This document shows positions 43,668-52,544 of a stretch of 64,000 nt of DNA, in pieces. This stretch comes from Sphingobacteriales bacterium 46-32. GTDB taxonomy: Bacteria; Bacteroidota; Bacteroidia; Chitinophagales; Chitinophagaceae. The position numbers and the translations under genes are program-made. The notes beneath the pieces were generated by a model, which worked only from the letters and a program-made list of their open reading frames with translations, had not been told where the DNA came from and searched no databases. Each line of letters starts with the position of its first letter. Within the stretch, counting starts at the first letter, position 1. The stretch is from NCBI GenBank assembly GCA_001898485.1, contig MKTY01000020.1:682001-746000 (forward strand), written 5' to 3'.

Positions 43668-44525
43668 TTATCTTACCTGATTTTTTAAAAAATTTATCAG
43701 TCCCGATTTCCAATCATTCATTTCACTAATTCCCAGTTTCTTAAGTGCTTTATTCTCCATGACCGAGTAAAACGGCCTTTTTACCGTAACAGGAAAATCC
43801 TTTACACTCGCAGGGTATAATGGAGTCGTAAGCCCCATAGTATCCCAGATAGCACGGGCAAACTCATACCATGATACCTGCCCTTCACTACTCATGTGAT
43901 ACAAACCATAGGCATCGGTTTGTATCAATGCCGCCGTAGCTTTGGCAATATCGGCTGTAGGAGTCGGCGTCAATACTTCATCATTCACTACTCTTACTTC
44001 CGGTTTCTCCTTAGCCAGTTTCAGCATGGTTGTGACAAAATTTCCTCCTTTCGCCCTGCAGGGAACCTTGCCATAAATACCTGATACACGTACCACCCAT
44101 GAGCGGTCTGAATAATTAAGTGCAAATTGTTCGCCGGACAATTTGGTGGCGGCGTATACATTTAACGGGTTGGGGCTGTCTTCCTCCACATAAGGAGCCT
44201 GTTTTTGACCATCAAACACATAATCAGTGCTGTAATGCAGCAACCGGATACTTAGATCCTGACTTACACGGGCAAGATTCAATGTACCGGTACCATTTAC
44301 CGCAAAAGCAGCATTGGGATCCTTTTCCGCCTGTGGCACTACATGATAAGCCGCTGTATTAATGATAAGATCAGGAGATACTGCTTTAACCGCTGAATTT
44401 ACACTGTCAATATCCGTTATCTCAATATCAGCATGGTTCCATTCTACAATCTGATGCACAGCTGATAGTTCTTTTACGAGATCGGAACCCAACTGGCCAT
44501 TAGCACCTATAATCGCTATTTTCAT
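43668..44525 (-). CDS. rfbD: dTDP-4-dehydrorhamnose reductase
   Basis: 285 residues. SDR fold with GANGQLGSDLVKEL, INTAAYHVVPQAEKD (RmlD N-A-A-Y-T-x-VDxAE equivalent), STDYVFDG, and YAATKLSGE with the catalytic Tyr/Lys. It reduces dTDP-4-dehydro-6-deoxy-L-mannose to dTDP-L-rhamnose, last step of the RmlABCD pathway. Its ATG shares one base with the upstream epimerase stop (TAATG), indicating translational coupling. Confidence 0.93.
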   Translation of the reverse strand: MKIAIIGANGQLGSDLVKELSAVHQIVEWNHADIEITDIDSVNSAVKAVSPDLIINTAAYHVVPQAEKDPNAAFAVNGTGTLNLARVSQDLSIRLLHYSTDYVFDGQKQAPYVEEDSPNPLNVYAATKLSGEQFALNYSDRSWVVRVSGIYGKVPCRAKGGNFVTTMLKLAKEKPEVRVVNDEVLTPTPTADIAKATAALIQTDAYGLYHMSSEGQVSWYEFARAIWDTMGLTTPLYPASVKDFPVTVKRPFYSVMENKALKKLGISEMNDWKSGLINFLKNQVR

Positions 44526-45478
44526 TATTTAATGCCTTTAAAGACGTGAATGTTGTAATAATTAGGGTTGTCAAAATCACTGAACCTGTCGATGTTTACG
44601 ATCAGATTATCAAGAATGGCCGATACATCGTGTTTGGGTTTAAAACTCAACGTTGTGATGGCTTTTTCATTGGTTACTTTATAGTTCCTGAAATCCTTAA
44701 TATTCTTGATATTCAAACGGACCGATTTGCCCAGCTTCGCTTCCACAGATTCCTTTACAAGGTCTGCAACTTCTCCTACTGTATAGTTACCGCTCGAAAG
44801 ATTGAATACACCTGTAATCCCATCTGAACTTTCAATTGCCCTGATATAACCACTCACAGCATCTTCGATACTGAGAATAGGGCGCCAGATGCTGGGGTTA
44901 TTTACAGTAATTACTCCAGCCTGCACAGCTGTTTTAAACATCGTGTTTACAATGAGATCGAGTCGCATACGAGGACTATAACCGCTAACCGTTCCTTTCC
45001 GGAAACAGATGACAGAAAAGTCTTTATCTGCCATACCAAGCACGCCCTCTTCTCCCTGCAATTTGGAAATGCCATAGGGATAGCTGGATACTGCTGGCGC
45101 TGTTTCATCATAAAGCTCATTTACTGTGTATCCATATACAGAACATGAACTGGCATAGATAAACTTTTTTACACCGGCTCTTTTGGCCATATACGCCAGG
45201 TAGGTAGGAGATGATGCGTTGTAAATAAAGTTCTTGGCAGGAGAAAACTCCGCCATCGGGTCGTTTGACAGGCCGGCCAGAAACATTACCTGATCGTAGC
45301 CTTTCAGTTCTTCTTCGTTAAGATCAAAAATATCCTTGTTCAAAAGCTTTACATCAGATGGAAGGTGGTTGCCAAACCACAAAAGATCAATTACATCAAT
45401 AGAGTATCCTCTTTCCTGTAATTTAGGAATAAGTGCAGAGCCGATATAACCAGCTCCGCCAGCAATCAAAATTCGCAT
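44525..45478 (-). CDS. NAD(P)-dependent nucleotide-sugar epimerase/dehydratase (extended SDR)
   Basis: 317 residues. The cofactor turn GGAGYIGSALIPKL, FLAGLSNDPMAEF, YASSCSVYGYT and catalytic YPYGISKLQGE are present. It is not a typical RmlB: the dehydratase Asp-Glu pair of the STDEVYG motif reads SSCSVYG here, so 4,6-dehydration is unlikely. It may be a C2/C4 epimerase or reductase that makes a second sugar. Placed between rfbC (16-bp gap) and rfbD (1-bp overlap) on the same strand. Confidence 0.85.
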   Translation of the reverse strand: MRILIAGGAGYIGSALIPKLQERGYSIDVIDLLWFGNHLPSDVKLLNKDIFDLNEEELKGYDQVMFLAGLSNDPMAEFSPAKNFIYNASSPTYLAYMAKRAGVKKFIYASSCSVYGYTVNELYDETAPAVSSYPYGISKLQGEEGVLGMADKDFSVICFRKGTVSGYSPRMRLDLIVNTMFKTAVQAGVITVNNPSIWRPILSIEDAVSGYIRAIESSDGITGVFNLSSGNYTVGEVADLVKESVEAKLGKSVRLNIKNIKDFRNYKVTNEKAITTLSFKPKHDVSAILDNLIVNIDRFSDFDNPNYYNIHVFKGIK

Positions 45479-45494
45479 TATTTAAAGATTGATA

Positions 45495-46061
45495 TTAATA
45501 AACAAAATTCCTTGAGTCCGGATTTTGAGCCCATTGCTCAAGTGTTTGAGCAACTTCATCTTTTTTGGAAAGAATCGGATCCTTTACAGGCCAATCAATG
45601 CCGATAGCAGGGTCATTCCACAGTATTCCCGATTCAGCCTTGTTACTGTATATACCTGTACATTTATACTGAATTTCTGCAAACTCGCTTAATACACAAA
45701 AACCTCTGGCACAACCAGCAGGCGCGTATACTTGTTTTCTGTTTTCGACAGAAGCTTCCACACCTACCCATTTACCAAAAGTCGGCGAGCCTATACGAAT
45801 ATCTACCGCCACTAAAAAAGCAGCGCCCTGAGTAACACGCATCAATTTTCCCATTGGCGGCTCCCATTGAAAATGAAGCCCCCTAACTACATTTTTTGCA
45901 GAACGGGAATGATTGTCCTGGACAAACTCCATGTCAATTCCCATAGCCGCAAATTTGTCTTTCCGATAAGTTTCAGTAAAAAAACCCCGCTCGTCTTTAA
46001 AAATTTCCGGAGTAATAATGTAAACGTCTCTTAATTCTGTTTTCTCAATCTGAAATTCCAT
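45495..46061 (-). CDS. rfbC: dTDP-4-dehydrorhamnose 3,5-epimerase
   Basis: 188 residues, the usual length. Cupin motifs of RmlC: VYIITPEIFKDERGFFTETYRKD, FVQDNHSRSAKNVVRGLHFQ with the catalytic histidine, VAVDIRIGSPTFGKW, YAPAGCARGFCVLSE. The enzyme inverts C3 and C5 of dTDP-4-dehydro-6-deoxyglucose. rfbA and rfbB, needed for the first two steps, are not in the window. Confidence 0.95.
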   Translation of the reverse strand: MEFQIEKTELRDVYIITPEIFKDERGFFTETYRKDKFAAMGIDMEFVQDNHSRSAKNVVRGLHFQWEPPMGKLMRVTQGAAFLVAVDIRIGSPTFGKWVGVEASVENRKQVYAPAGCARGFCVLSEFAEIQYKCTGIYSNKAESGILWNDPAIGIDWPVKDPILSKKDEVAQTLEQWAQNPDSRNFVY

Positions 46062-46160
46062 TTTTGGTTTTTGGTTTGGTGTATAAATAGCAATTGTAAC
46101 CGATGGTTATTTTAAAATGGGGGTAGGATAAAGCAGCTTAATAAAAAATGAATTGAACTT

Positions 46161-46547
46161 TTACTTTCGGCGAAAAAGTTTTTGCCAGATTGTACCAATC
46201 AAACTTCTCTTTTCATACGTCCTCCGGTACCACTCCACATCCTGATTGAGCCGGTCAATATCACCCAGCAGCTTATTGATCAGTTGCCGGTTGCCTTCAC
46301 TCTTACGCATGCTTTCCAGCAGCTTTTCTTCCACATCAGCAATTACCCGGGTCTTTTCTTCCAGCAATGCCTGCAGCCGGCGCAGCTCTTCCTCCTGCCG
46401 GTCTATTGTGCGTTGCTTGGCGCTGATCTCCGCTTCCATCTTTTCTTCTATCCCTTCCAGCACCTGGCGAATCTCATGCATCTCCAGCACGCCGCTGGCA
46501 GGGGGTATTACAGGTATTGCATGTTTCATGGCTATAGTTTTTCTCAT
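46161..46547 (-). CDS. Small coiled-coil protein with WYRR tail
   Basis: 128 residues from the internal Met at 46547. The first Met at 46565 would overlap the glycosyltransferase stop by 13 bp. Residues ~30-105 are a continuous coiled coil of Glu/Lys/Leu heptads (EEKMEAEISAKQRTIDRQEE). The C-terminus VEWYRRTYEKRSLIGTIWQK is basic and aromatic, related in style to the WYKR tails downstream. It may be a scaffold or chain-length regulator for the glycosyltransferases (inference from position). No catalytic motif. Confidence 0.7.
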   Translation of the reverse strand: MRKTIAMKHAIPVIPPASGVLEMHEIRQVLEGIEEKMEAEISAKQRTIDRQEEELRRLQALLEEKTRVIADVEEKLLESMRKSEGNRQLINKLLGDIDRLNQDVEWYRRTYEKRSLIGTIWQKLFRRK

Positions 46548-46552
46548 GTATG

Positions 46553-47674
46553 TCAGAAGCTCCATTTGGGACGCACCAGGCCCTTGCCTGAAAGTATTCC
46601 CTTATACAGCTCTCTGTACGATTTGAAATTCTTTTTAACATCAAACTCAGTCGCACATATCTCACTGGAATATTGTCCCATCACATCCAGCATCTCCCTG
46701 TTATTGTAATACTGCAGCAGTTTCACAATAGCCTCGTACGAAGAATTGAACAGATCTCCGTTTACACCCTGCTTCACCAGATCCATATTGCCGGTACAGT
46801 TACTGAGTAACACAGGTTTTTTTAATGACAAGGCTTCCAGTACGGCAAATGACAGCCCCTCATATACAGATGTGGAGATATACACATCCGAGCGGGCTAC
46901 AATACGATGCACCTCTGTACTGCTTAGCCAGCCGGTTACAGTAATATTATCCGCTACCAGATGCTTTTTGTCTTTACCCTCGCCAATCCAAATAAACTGC
47001 ACATCTGCAAACTCGCGGAAGTAACCGGCAATCTCATTAAACAGCAAGGGATTTTTCTGCTTGTCGATACGCCCACTGGTCACTACAGTAAAACGCCGGT
47101 TAGCAGCTGATGAAAATATGTGCTGGGGCTTTTGCGACTCAATACCATTGCTGATATACTGGGCATCAATCCCCAACTCGTGGTAAGCATGAAGTTCTGA
47201 GGGTGAACAGCAAACAATACGGCCTCCCAGGCGACTGCCCAGGCGCTCAAGCTGACGGTAAAAAAAACGGGCCAGACCATTACGCGCAGAAAGAAAAGAA
47301 GCTCCATTAGGTGTGTATATCACATTGCTGATACCTGCCATACGAGCCGCCGCACGTCCAAGCAACCCGCTTTTGGAGGAATGAAGATGCACCGCATCTA
47401 CCAACCCTTTTCTTTTCAAACGACGTAAAATGGTATATAATTCCGAAAGAGCTAAAATATCTTTGAGAGGGTCGATCGAACGCTTGGCAGAACGCCAGCG
47501 GATAAACCGTACATTTTCGCGGGGAAAGTTCTTCTTTACTTCATCGGCTCGCATCACCTCCTTCCGCTCCCCATGTACAATAATGTGCATATCATTCGGC
47601 ATTGCCTCCGTCAGCAACCTGACAAAGACAGCAACACCAGTGGCAAAGGGCTCAACTATATGAATGATAATCAT
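46553..47674 (-). CDS. Glycosyltransferase family 4
   Basis: 373 residues, GT-B. HIVEPFATGVAVFVRLL opens the acceptor domain, with HLHSSKSGLLGRAAARMAG and IYTPNGASF. The donor domain has VTSGRIDKQKNPLLFNEIA, WIGEGKDKK, and YISTSVYEGLSFAVLEALSLKKPVL with the EX7E glutamates. It probably adds the first or second sugar of the repeat unit. Gene order: GT2 upstream with a 182-bp gap, the coiled-coil gene directly downstream. Confidence 0.9.
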   Translation of the reverse strand: MIIIHIVEPFATGVAVFVRLLTEAMPNDMHIIVHGERKEVMRADEVKKNFPRENVRFIRWRSAKRSIDPLKDILALSELYTILRRLKRKGLVDAVHLHSSKSGLLGRAAARMAGISNVIYTPNGASFLSARNGLARFFYRQLERLGSRLGGRIVCCSPSELHAYHELGIDAQYISNGIESQKPQHIFSSAANRRFTVVTSGRIDKQKNPLLFNEIAGYFREFADVQFIWIGEGKDKKHLVADNITVTGWLSSTEVHRIVARSDVYISTSVYEGLSFAVLEALSLKKPVLLSNCTGNMDLVKQGVNGDLFNSSYEAIVKLLQYYNNREMLDVMGQYSSEICATEFDVKKNFKSYRELYKGILSGKGLVRPKWSF

Positions 47675-47856
47675 AGGACGTTGCTATAAATTCATGAACA
47701 TACCTGCATTAGATGCAATAAAATGCCGATTACATTATCAAATGCAAATAATATTATTGGAATAAGTTCTACAGATCAGCTGAGCACCTTAACGGAGAAA
47801 CGGCTGTCATCGACAACCTTGTCTGACAAACGGAATCGTTGAAACGTTGCACTATT
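47675..47856. other. 182-bp gap within the glycan locus
   Basis: No coding frame and no word array. AT-rich with no clear promoter or hairpin; nothing identified. Confidence 0.4.
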
Positions 47857-48669
47857 CTACTTCTTCAACAATTTGAGCCACAAAATTAAATTAGCAGGAA
47901 TTAAAAACAATGTTAATACCCGTGTAAACCCTAGTACTTTTCTTATTGTATGAGAAGCGAATTTTTTTATTACTTTCCAACGGGCCTTTAATTGTTTTCT
48001 CTTATTCTTCCATGAAATACCCGTATGTGAAATCTCGCAGCACACAAGTACTTCTTCCATAATATGGCCCTCACCTTCATTCAGTAAACCCCAGCAAAAA
48101 GCATAGTCTTCAGCATATTCGAAATCTTCAGGATAATAACCAATTGCCTTTGCTGTTGTTAACCGAAAAATAATAGTAGGATGGATAAACAGATTTCTGT
48201 AATGCATGCCTCTTACTATCGCCTCATGCTCAGTTGGTGTGCGGTACGTATACGCTTTACCGGTAACGGGATCACGAAAAACACACCATGTTCCCGACAA
48301 CACTATCTGCTTATTGATATTCAGCAGATTAACCTGTTTATAAAACCGGTCTTCCATACAGGTATCCCCACAATCGAGCCTGGCCACATACTGCACATCA
48401 TTACGTGTTTCAATCCATTTCAATCCATCATTCAATGCCTTTGTAATACCTTCATTGACAGTCTTTCGCAAAACATATAAAGACATTTCCCTATCAATCT
48501 CCGTTTTCAAAGAAACTACCTCGAGCGCCTCTTCACTCCCGTCATCTACTATCAGTACATAATATCGTGCCGTATCATAGTGTACCGACTGTAAAGACCG
48601 CAACAAACCCTGCCTGTTGTTGTAACAGGGAATCAACAGACAAAAGTCAAACTCTTTCTGAGGTCCCAT
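47857..48669 (-). CDS. Glycosyltransferase family 2
   Basis: 270 residues, GT-A. Motifs are FCLLIPCYNNRQGLLRSLQS, YYVLIVDDGSEEALEVV, LNDGLKWIE and YVARLDCGDTCMEDRF (DxD-equivalent LDCGD). A hydrophobic C-terminal segment (TRVLTLFLIPANLILWLKLL) suggests membrane anchoring. It is the first gene of the leftward glycan locus unless the tiny frame at 48682 is real. Confidence 0.88.
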   Translation of the reverse strand: MGPQKEFDFCLLIPCYNNRQGLLRSLQSVHYDTARYYVLIVDDGSEEALEVVSLKTEIDREMSLYVLRKTVNEGITKALNDGLKWIETRNDVQYVARLDCGDTCMEDRFYKQVNLLNINKQIVLSGTWCVFRDPVTGKAYTYRTPTEHEAIVRGMHYRNLFIHPTIIFRLTTAKAIGYYPEDFEYAEDYAFCWGLLNEGEGHIMEEVLVCCEISHTGISWKNKRKQLKARWKVIKKFASHTIRKVLGFTRVLTLFLIPANLILWLKLLKK

Positions 48670-48681
48670 ATTAAAAATTGA

Positions 48682-48915
48682 TTAGAATGATATTAGAAAT
48701 AAACTAATGCCTGTTGTACTATAAACCAACATTTGATAGACAATGGTACGAAAGGAAAAGCATACCAACAGATAGCCGCCGCTATTTTCAACTATATCTC
48801 TCTGATTCTCTTTCATATTGCTCTTTGGTGTAAGATCAACACTTAAAAAATGTGCCCTGTTATCCACAACAGCATCCCGCCCTTTGTCATGAAAGACAAC
48901 ATACCTGAAACCCAT
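48682..48915 (-). CDS. Possible small protein, unrecognised
   Basis: 77 residues, 12 bp upstream of the GT2 gene on the same strand. The C-terminal half has hydrophobic stretches (YLLVCFSFRTIVYQMLVYS, TTGISLFLISF) but no family pattern. It may be real, or chance frame in the leader of the glycan locus. The 353-bp gap it fills (48670-49022) otherwise holds only the terminator at 48966-49005. Confidence 0.25.
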   Translation of the reverse strand: MGFRYVVFHDKGRDAVVDNRAHFLSVDLTPKSNMKENQRDIVENSGGYLLVCFSFRTIVYQMLVYSTTGISLFLISF

Positions 48916-48965
48916 CGTTGCAGCTGTGATGATTCTTTTTATCCTTACCGAAGTAATAAAATAAA

Positions 48966-49005
48966 AATGCCTGTCTGGAGATTATAGCTTCTGCAGACAG
49001 GCATT
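48966..49005 (-). terminator. Hairpin terminator after the crotonase gene
   Basis: AATGCCTGTCTG (48966-48977) and CAGACAGGCATT (48994-49005) form a perfect 12-bp stem with a 16-nt loop. On the minus strand the run TTTTTAT follows. It lies 17 bp past the crotonase stop. Confidence 0.85.
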
Positions 49006-49022
49006 GAATAGATTAACTGATC

Positions 49023-49781
49023 TTATTTTTTCCGGAACCCTTCGACCGCTTTTCGGGCAAAATCGGTCAGGACCAGTTTGCCGCTGATGGCAGCACGCTC
49101 CGGCAAGAGGGTGTCCCAGTGTGCAGTACCTTCCCAGAACACTTTTTTAAGTTCTGCCATGGCGGCGGGGTTGGAATGGCTTAACGTATGCAGGAGACGG
49201 CTGATCGATTCGTCCATGCCGGCCGCAGTAGGATGCACTTCTGCAAACAATCCTTTACGGCGGGCCCAATCTGCATTCCTCCACATACCTGCATCAATAG
49301 CCAGCTGTGAAAAAGCTGACTGTCCTATTTTACGCGCTACGGCCGGTCCTACTACAAACGGACCGATACCTACCGCCAGCTCACTCAATTTAATTTCGGC
49401 TTCTTCAGTTGCAATCGCATAATCAACGGCAGCAGCAATACCCACACCGCCACCTACACAACGCCCATGAATACGACCCACCACAAATTTGGGCACTACC
49501 CTGATTGCATTGATCACCTGGGCAAACCCGTTGAAAAACTGTGTGCCCCCATCTTCATTATCAATTGCAGCCAGCTCATCAAAAGAGGCACCTGCACAAA
49601 ATGCCCGCTCACCGCCGCTCTTCAGCAAGATCACTTTTGTTTCCGCATCATTACCTGCTCCATGAATTGCCTGCGCCAGCTGCTCGAGTATACGCCGCGG
49701 TAATGAATTGCTTTGAGGATGAAAAAATTCTATCGTTGTTATTCCATTGTGAAATTCACTTTTTACATAGCCATCTGCCAT
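49023..49781 (-). CDS. Enoyl-CoA hydratase/isomerase family protein (crotonase)
   Basis: 252 residues. Crotonase landmarks: ERAFCAGASFDELAA with the oxyanion-hole segment, GRIHGRCVGGGVGIAAAVDYAIA as the second oxyanion glycine, and KLSELAVGIGPFVV with a glutamate. The first catalytic glutamate of canonical hydratases is not obvious, so it may be an isomerase. It lies directly downstream of a PaaZ-type gene, and may act on the same acyl-CoA (phenylacetate or a similar aromatic) pathway. This link is by context. Confidence 0.83.
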   Translation of the reverse strand: MADGYVKSEFHNGITTIEFFHPQSNSLPRRILEQLAQAIHGAGNDAETKVILLKSGGERAFCAGASFDELAAIDNEDGGTQFFNGFAQVINAIRVVPKFVVGRIHGRCVGGGVGIAAAVDYAIATEEAEIKLSELAVGIGPFVVGPAVARKIGQSAFSQLAIDAGMWRNADWARRKGLFAEVHPTAAGMDESISRLLHTLSHSNPAAMAELKKVFWEGTAHWDTLLPERAAISGKLVLTDFARKAVEGFRKK

Positions 49782-49807
49782 AATCGAAAAAATTTAATTA
49801 ATCAAAA

Positions 49808-49893
49808 ATAAGGTAAAAGGAAAAAGGTATACGGTGAAGGGTAATCCGCCCTTCCACACATTTATCCTTTTACCCTACACCTTCTACCCTTTC
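49808..49893. repeat. Heptad-word inverted array between crotonase and PaaZ-type genes
   Basis: The left arm (49810-49845) is words such as AAGGTAA, AAGGAAA, AAGGTAT. The right arm (49864-49892) is the pyrimidine complement and runs into the PaaZ-type stop. Both genes are leftward, so the array sits mid-operon. Confidence 0.65.
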
Positions 49894-51932
49894 TTCGCTA
49901 CCATCGTCAGAATCGTACCCACTCCTACCAGCGGTTCATCGGTATCGTCCAGTATCTCTACCAGCCATTTTACAATGCCTTTGGGAATATCATTTTCATC
50001 CTTACTATCCTGTGGTAGTTTTTCTTTGCAGGTAAACCGTATATGAACTGCCGTACCTGGATAAACAGGTTTGGTAAACCGTAGTTCGTCAATACCATAA
50101 TTAAGCAGCACGGGATTTTTTTCATAGCTGTCTACAAAAAGACCGGCTGCGGCACTGATAATAAAATAACCGTGAGCCACCTGCCGCTCAAACATAGTAC
50201 CTGCAAAATCTGTGTCACGCAGATGCGCATAAAAATGATCGCCGCTGAGATCGGCAAAACGATCAATGTCATCGGCCGTGATGAGGCGCTTATCCGTAAT
50301 CAGCTGATCACCGATGACCAGCTCTTCAAAATATTTTTTGAATGGATGAATGCCCGGATCTTTTCCATGTGCATGTGGCTGATAGGTATTGGTAATCGCC
50401 GTGATCATATCAGGCGAAGCCTGCAGGGCCACGCGTTGCATATAATGTTTTACACCTCGTATTCCGCCCATTTCTTCGCCGCCACCTGCCCGGCCGGGAC
50501 CTCCATGCACCAGCAGTGGCAAAGGCGAACCATGCCCGGTTGATTCTTTTGCGCAGGCTTCATTCAACACCAGGATGCGGCCATGATAACTCGCAGCGCC
50601 CAGCACATATTGCTTCGCTATTTTCTCATTTGCAGTTACAATAGAGGAACATAAGGAGCCCTTACCCATCTTGCTGAGTGCGATGGCTTCATCCATATTG
50701 GTATAAGGCATAAGTGTGCTTACCGGACCAAATGCTTCTACTTCGTGCGCTTCAATATTAACAAAGGGCTTTTCATTCAGCAACAGCAGGGGGGAAAGAA
50801 ATGCCCCTGCATGTGCATCGGCATCCACTACTTCCACACTTTCGAGACTTCCGTAGATCAATTGTGAGGAAGCCAGCAGTTTCTGGACCTGGCCTTTTAC
50901 TTCGCTTCGTTGGGTTTCGCCAGCCAGCGGCCCCATACGCACTTTATCGTGTTGCGGATTACCGATAGTAGTTTGTGCAAGAGCCACAGCAATGGCCTTC
51001 TTCATATCTTCCATTTTGCCGGCAGGTACAAAAATGCGGCGGATAGCCGTACATTTCTGACCGGCTTTGACCGTCATTTCCTTGCGTACTTCTTTTACAA
51101 AAATGTCCCACTCCGGCATACCCGGCACCACATCATCACCCAGCACAATGCAATTAAGCGAATCTGCTTCCATATTAAAAGGTACCGACTCGCTGATAAT
51201 ACGCGGATGAGCCCGCAACAGCTGCCCGGTTGTCGCACTGCCGGTAAAAGTCACCACATCCTGCGACTCTACATGATTGAGCAGATCACCGGCACTGCCG
51301 CAAATAAGCTGCAAAGCCCCCTCGGGCAGAATGCCTGAAGCAACGATGCGGCGCACCACTGCCTCTGTTAAGAAAGAGGTTACGGTTGCCGGTTTAACCA
51401 ACGCGGGCATACCCGCCAGAAGATTTACCGCAACCTTTTCGAGCATGCCCCACACTGGAAAATTAAAGGCGTTAATATGTACAGCCACACCTTCGCGTGG
51501 CACCAGTATATGTGTGCCCATAAACGTATTAGCCTTACCCAGCACATGACTTTCGCCATCCAGGCAAAAGGTTTCATCGGGAAATTTGCGACGCAGCGAT
51601 GCGTTAGCGAACAGGTTGCCGATACCACCTTCAATATCGATCCAGCTGTCTGCCTTTGTAGCTCCCGTCTGATAACTTACCTGGTAAAGCTCCGGCAAAT
51701 GCTCACGCAGATAAAGCGCCAGTGCCTTCAGCATATTACCTCGCTGGTGAAAGGTCATACTGCGTAATGCAGCTCCGCCCCTTTTACGGCCATAATCCAG
51801 TATGTCACCAAAATCAAGTCCGCGGGTACTGGCACTGGCTACGGGCTGCCCGGTGACGGCATTGTACAGCATCTGTCCTTCACCCTCACCTGCTACCCAG
51901 CTACCTGTCACATAATTCTGCAATTTATTCAT
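49884..51932 (-). CDS. paaZ: PaaZ-type bifunctional protein: aldehyde dehydrogenase plus MaoC-like hydratase
   Basis: 682 residues from ATG 51932 (a start at 51944 adds 4). The N-terminal aldehyde dehydrogenase (1-520) has [10 protein letters not shown], the Glu region NMEADSLN and the catalytic cysteine in [11 protein letters not shown]. The C-terminal MaoC hot-dog domain (about 540-682) has [18 protein letters not shown] and [16 protein letters not shown]. In phenylacetate catabolism PaaZ opens the oxepin-CoA ring and oxidises the aldehyde. paaABCDE are not in the window, so the pathway is inferred from this fusion alone. Confidence 0.9.
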   Translation of the reverse strand: MNKLQNYVTGSWVAGEGEGQMLYNAVTGQPVASASTRGLDFGDILDYGRKRGGAALRSMTFHQRGNMLKALALYLREHLPELYQVSYQTGATKADSWIDIEGGIGNLFANASLRRKFPDETFCLDGESHVLGKANTFMGTHILVPREGVAVHINAFNFPVWGMLEKVAVNLLAGMPALVKPATVTSFLTEAVVRRIVASGILPEGALQLICGSAGDLLNHVESQDVVTFTGSATTGQLLRAHPRIISESVPFNMEADSLNCIVLGDDVVPGMPEWDIFVKEVRKEMTVKAGQKCTAIRRIFVPAGKMEDMKKAIAVALAQTTIGNPQHDKVRMGPLAGETQRSEVKGQVQKLLASSQLIYGSLESVEVVDADAHAGAFLSPLLLLNEKPFVNIEAHEVEAFGPVSTLMPYTNMDEAIALSKMGKGSLCSSIVTANEKIAKQYVLGAASYHGRILVLNEACAKESTGHGSPLPLLVHGGPGRAGGGEEMGGIRGVKHYMQRVALQASPDMITAITNTYQPHAHGKDPGIHPFKKYFEELVIGDQLITDKRLITADDIDRFADLSGDHFYAHLRDTDFAGTMFERQVAHGYFIISAAAGLFVDSYEKNPVLLNYGIDELRFTKPVYPGTAVHIRFTCKEKLPQDSKDENDIPKGIVKWLVEILDDTDEPLVGVGTILTMVAKKG

Positions 51933-52034
51933 AGTGCAAAGCATAGTTTAATGCCCACGAAAATAGCTTAAAACCAACATTCGTTATTATTAGCGCATGG
52001 GTTGTTTTACAAACTTTTAGTAATCCAATACCAG

Positions 52035-52042
52035 TACCTTTG
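52035..52042 (+). promoter_or_regulatory. -7 box (TAnnTTTG) of the 52071 lipoprotein gene
   Basis: TACCTTTG lies 28 bp before the ATG. The nearest upstream TTG is 30 bp away, too far for a -33 element. Confidence 0.4.
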
Positions 52043-52070
52043 TACAGCATTTTATTTTTAAATACAATTT

Positions 52071-52544
52071 ATGAAATACCTGTTTTTTTTTCTGGCCGCC
52101 AGTCTCCTGGTACTCACGGCCTGCAATAATAATGATAGCAAAAAAGACACAGCTTCTGCCGAAACGGTTCTGGCAGACAGCCTCAATAAACAGGTAGATG
52201 ATGTACACATTAAAGGGATGGCCAAAATGGCCCGCCTCTCCAAAATGCAGCAACGCACGCAACAGTTGCTCGACTCATTGGGAAAACTGCCGGCCAAAGC
52301 CCGGCAGGCAGCCACACCTGTAAAGGAAGAACTGGAAGGACTGCTCAAAGAACTCAACTATGCAGATTTTGCCATGGATAAATGGATGACTGAGTTCTAT
52401 GTTGATCATAAAGACACGCTGAAAGATAATTTATCTGCCCGTATCGAATACCTACGCAGCCAGCAAACGGTAGCAGGCAAGGTGACCGATGCCATTCTTG
52501 GCAGCCTGCAAAAAGGAGATTCCCTGTTGCAGCGAATCCGCTAA
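52071..52544 (+). CDS. Small lipoprotein, unknown function
   Basis: 157 residues. A signal with lipobox SLLVLTAC, then NNNDSKKD. The rest is helical and charged (residues 60-157: RLSKMQQRTQQLLDS, KEELEGLLKELNY, WMTEFYVDHKDTLKDN), a layout seen in uncharacterised Bacteroidota lipoproteins. It ends convergent with the 52541 gene, with a 4-bp overlap. Confidence 0.75.
   Translation: MKYLFFFLAASLLVLTACNNNDSKKDTASAETVLADSLNKQVDDVHIKGMAKMARLSKMQQRTQQLLDSLGKLPAKARQAATPVKEELEGLLKELNYADFAMDKWMTEFYVDHKDTLKDNLSARIEYLRSQQTVAGKVTDAILGSLQKGDSLLQRIR

Noticed and set aside
44525-45478. RmlB (dTDP-glucose 4,6-dehydratase)
   Set aside because: Length (317) is short and the dehydratase Asp-Glu motif is replaced by SSCSVYG.
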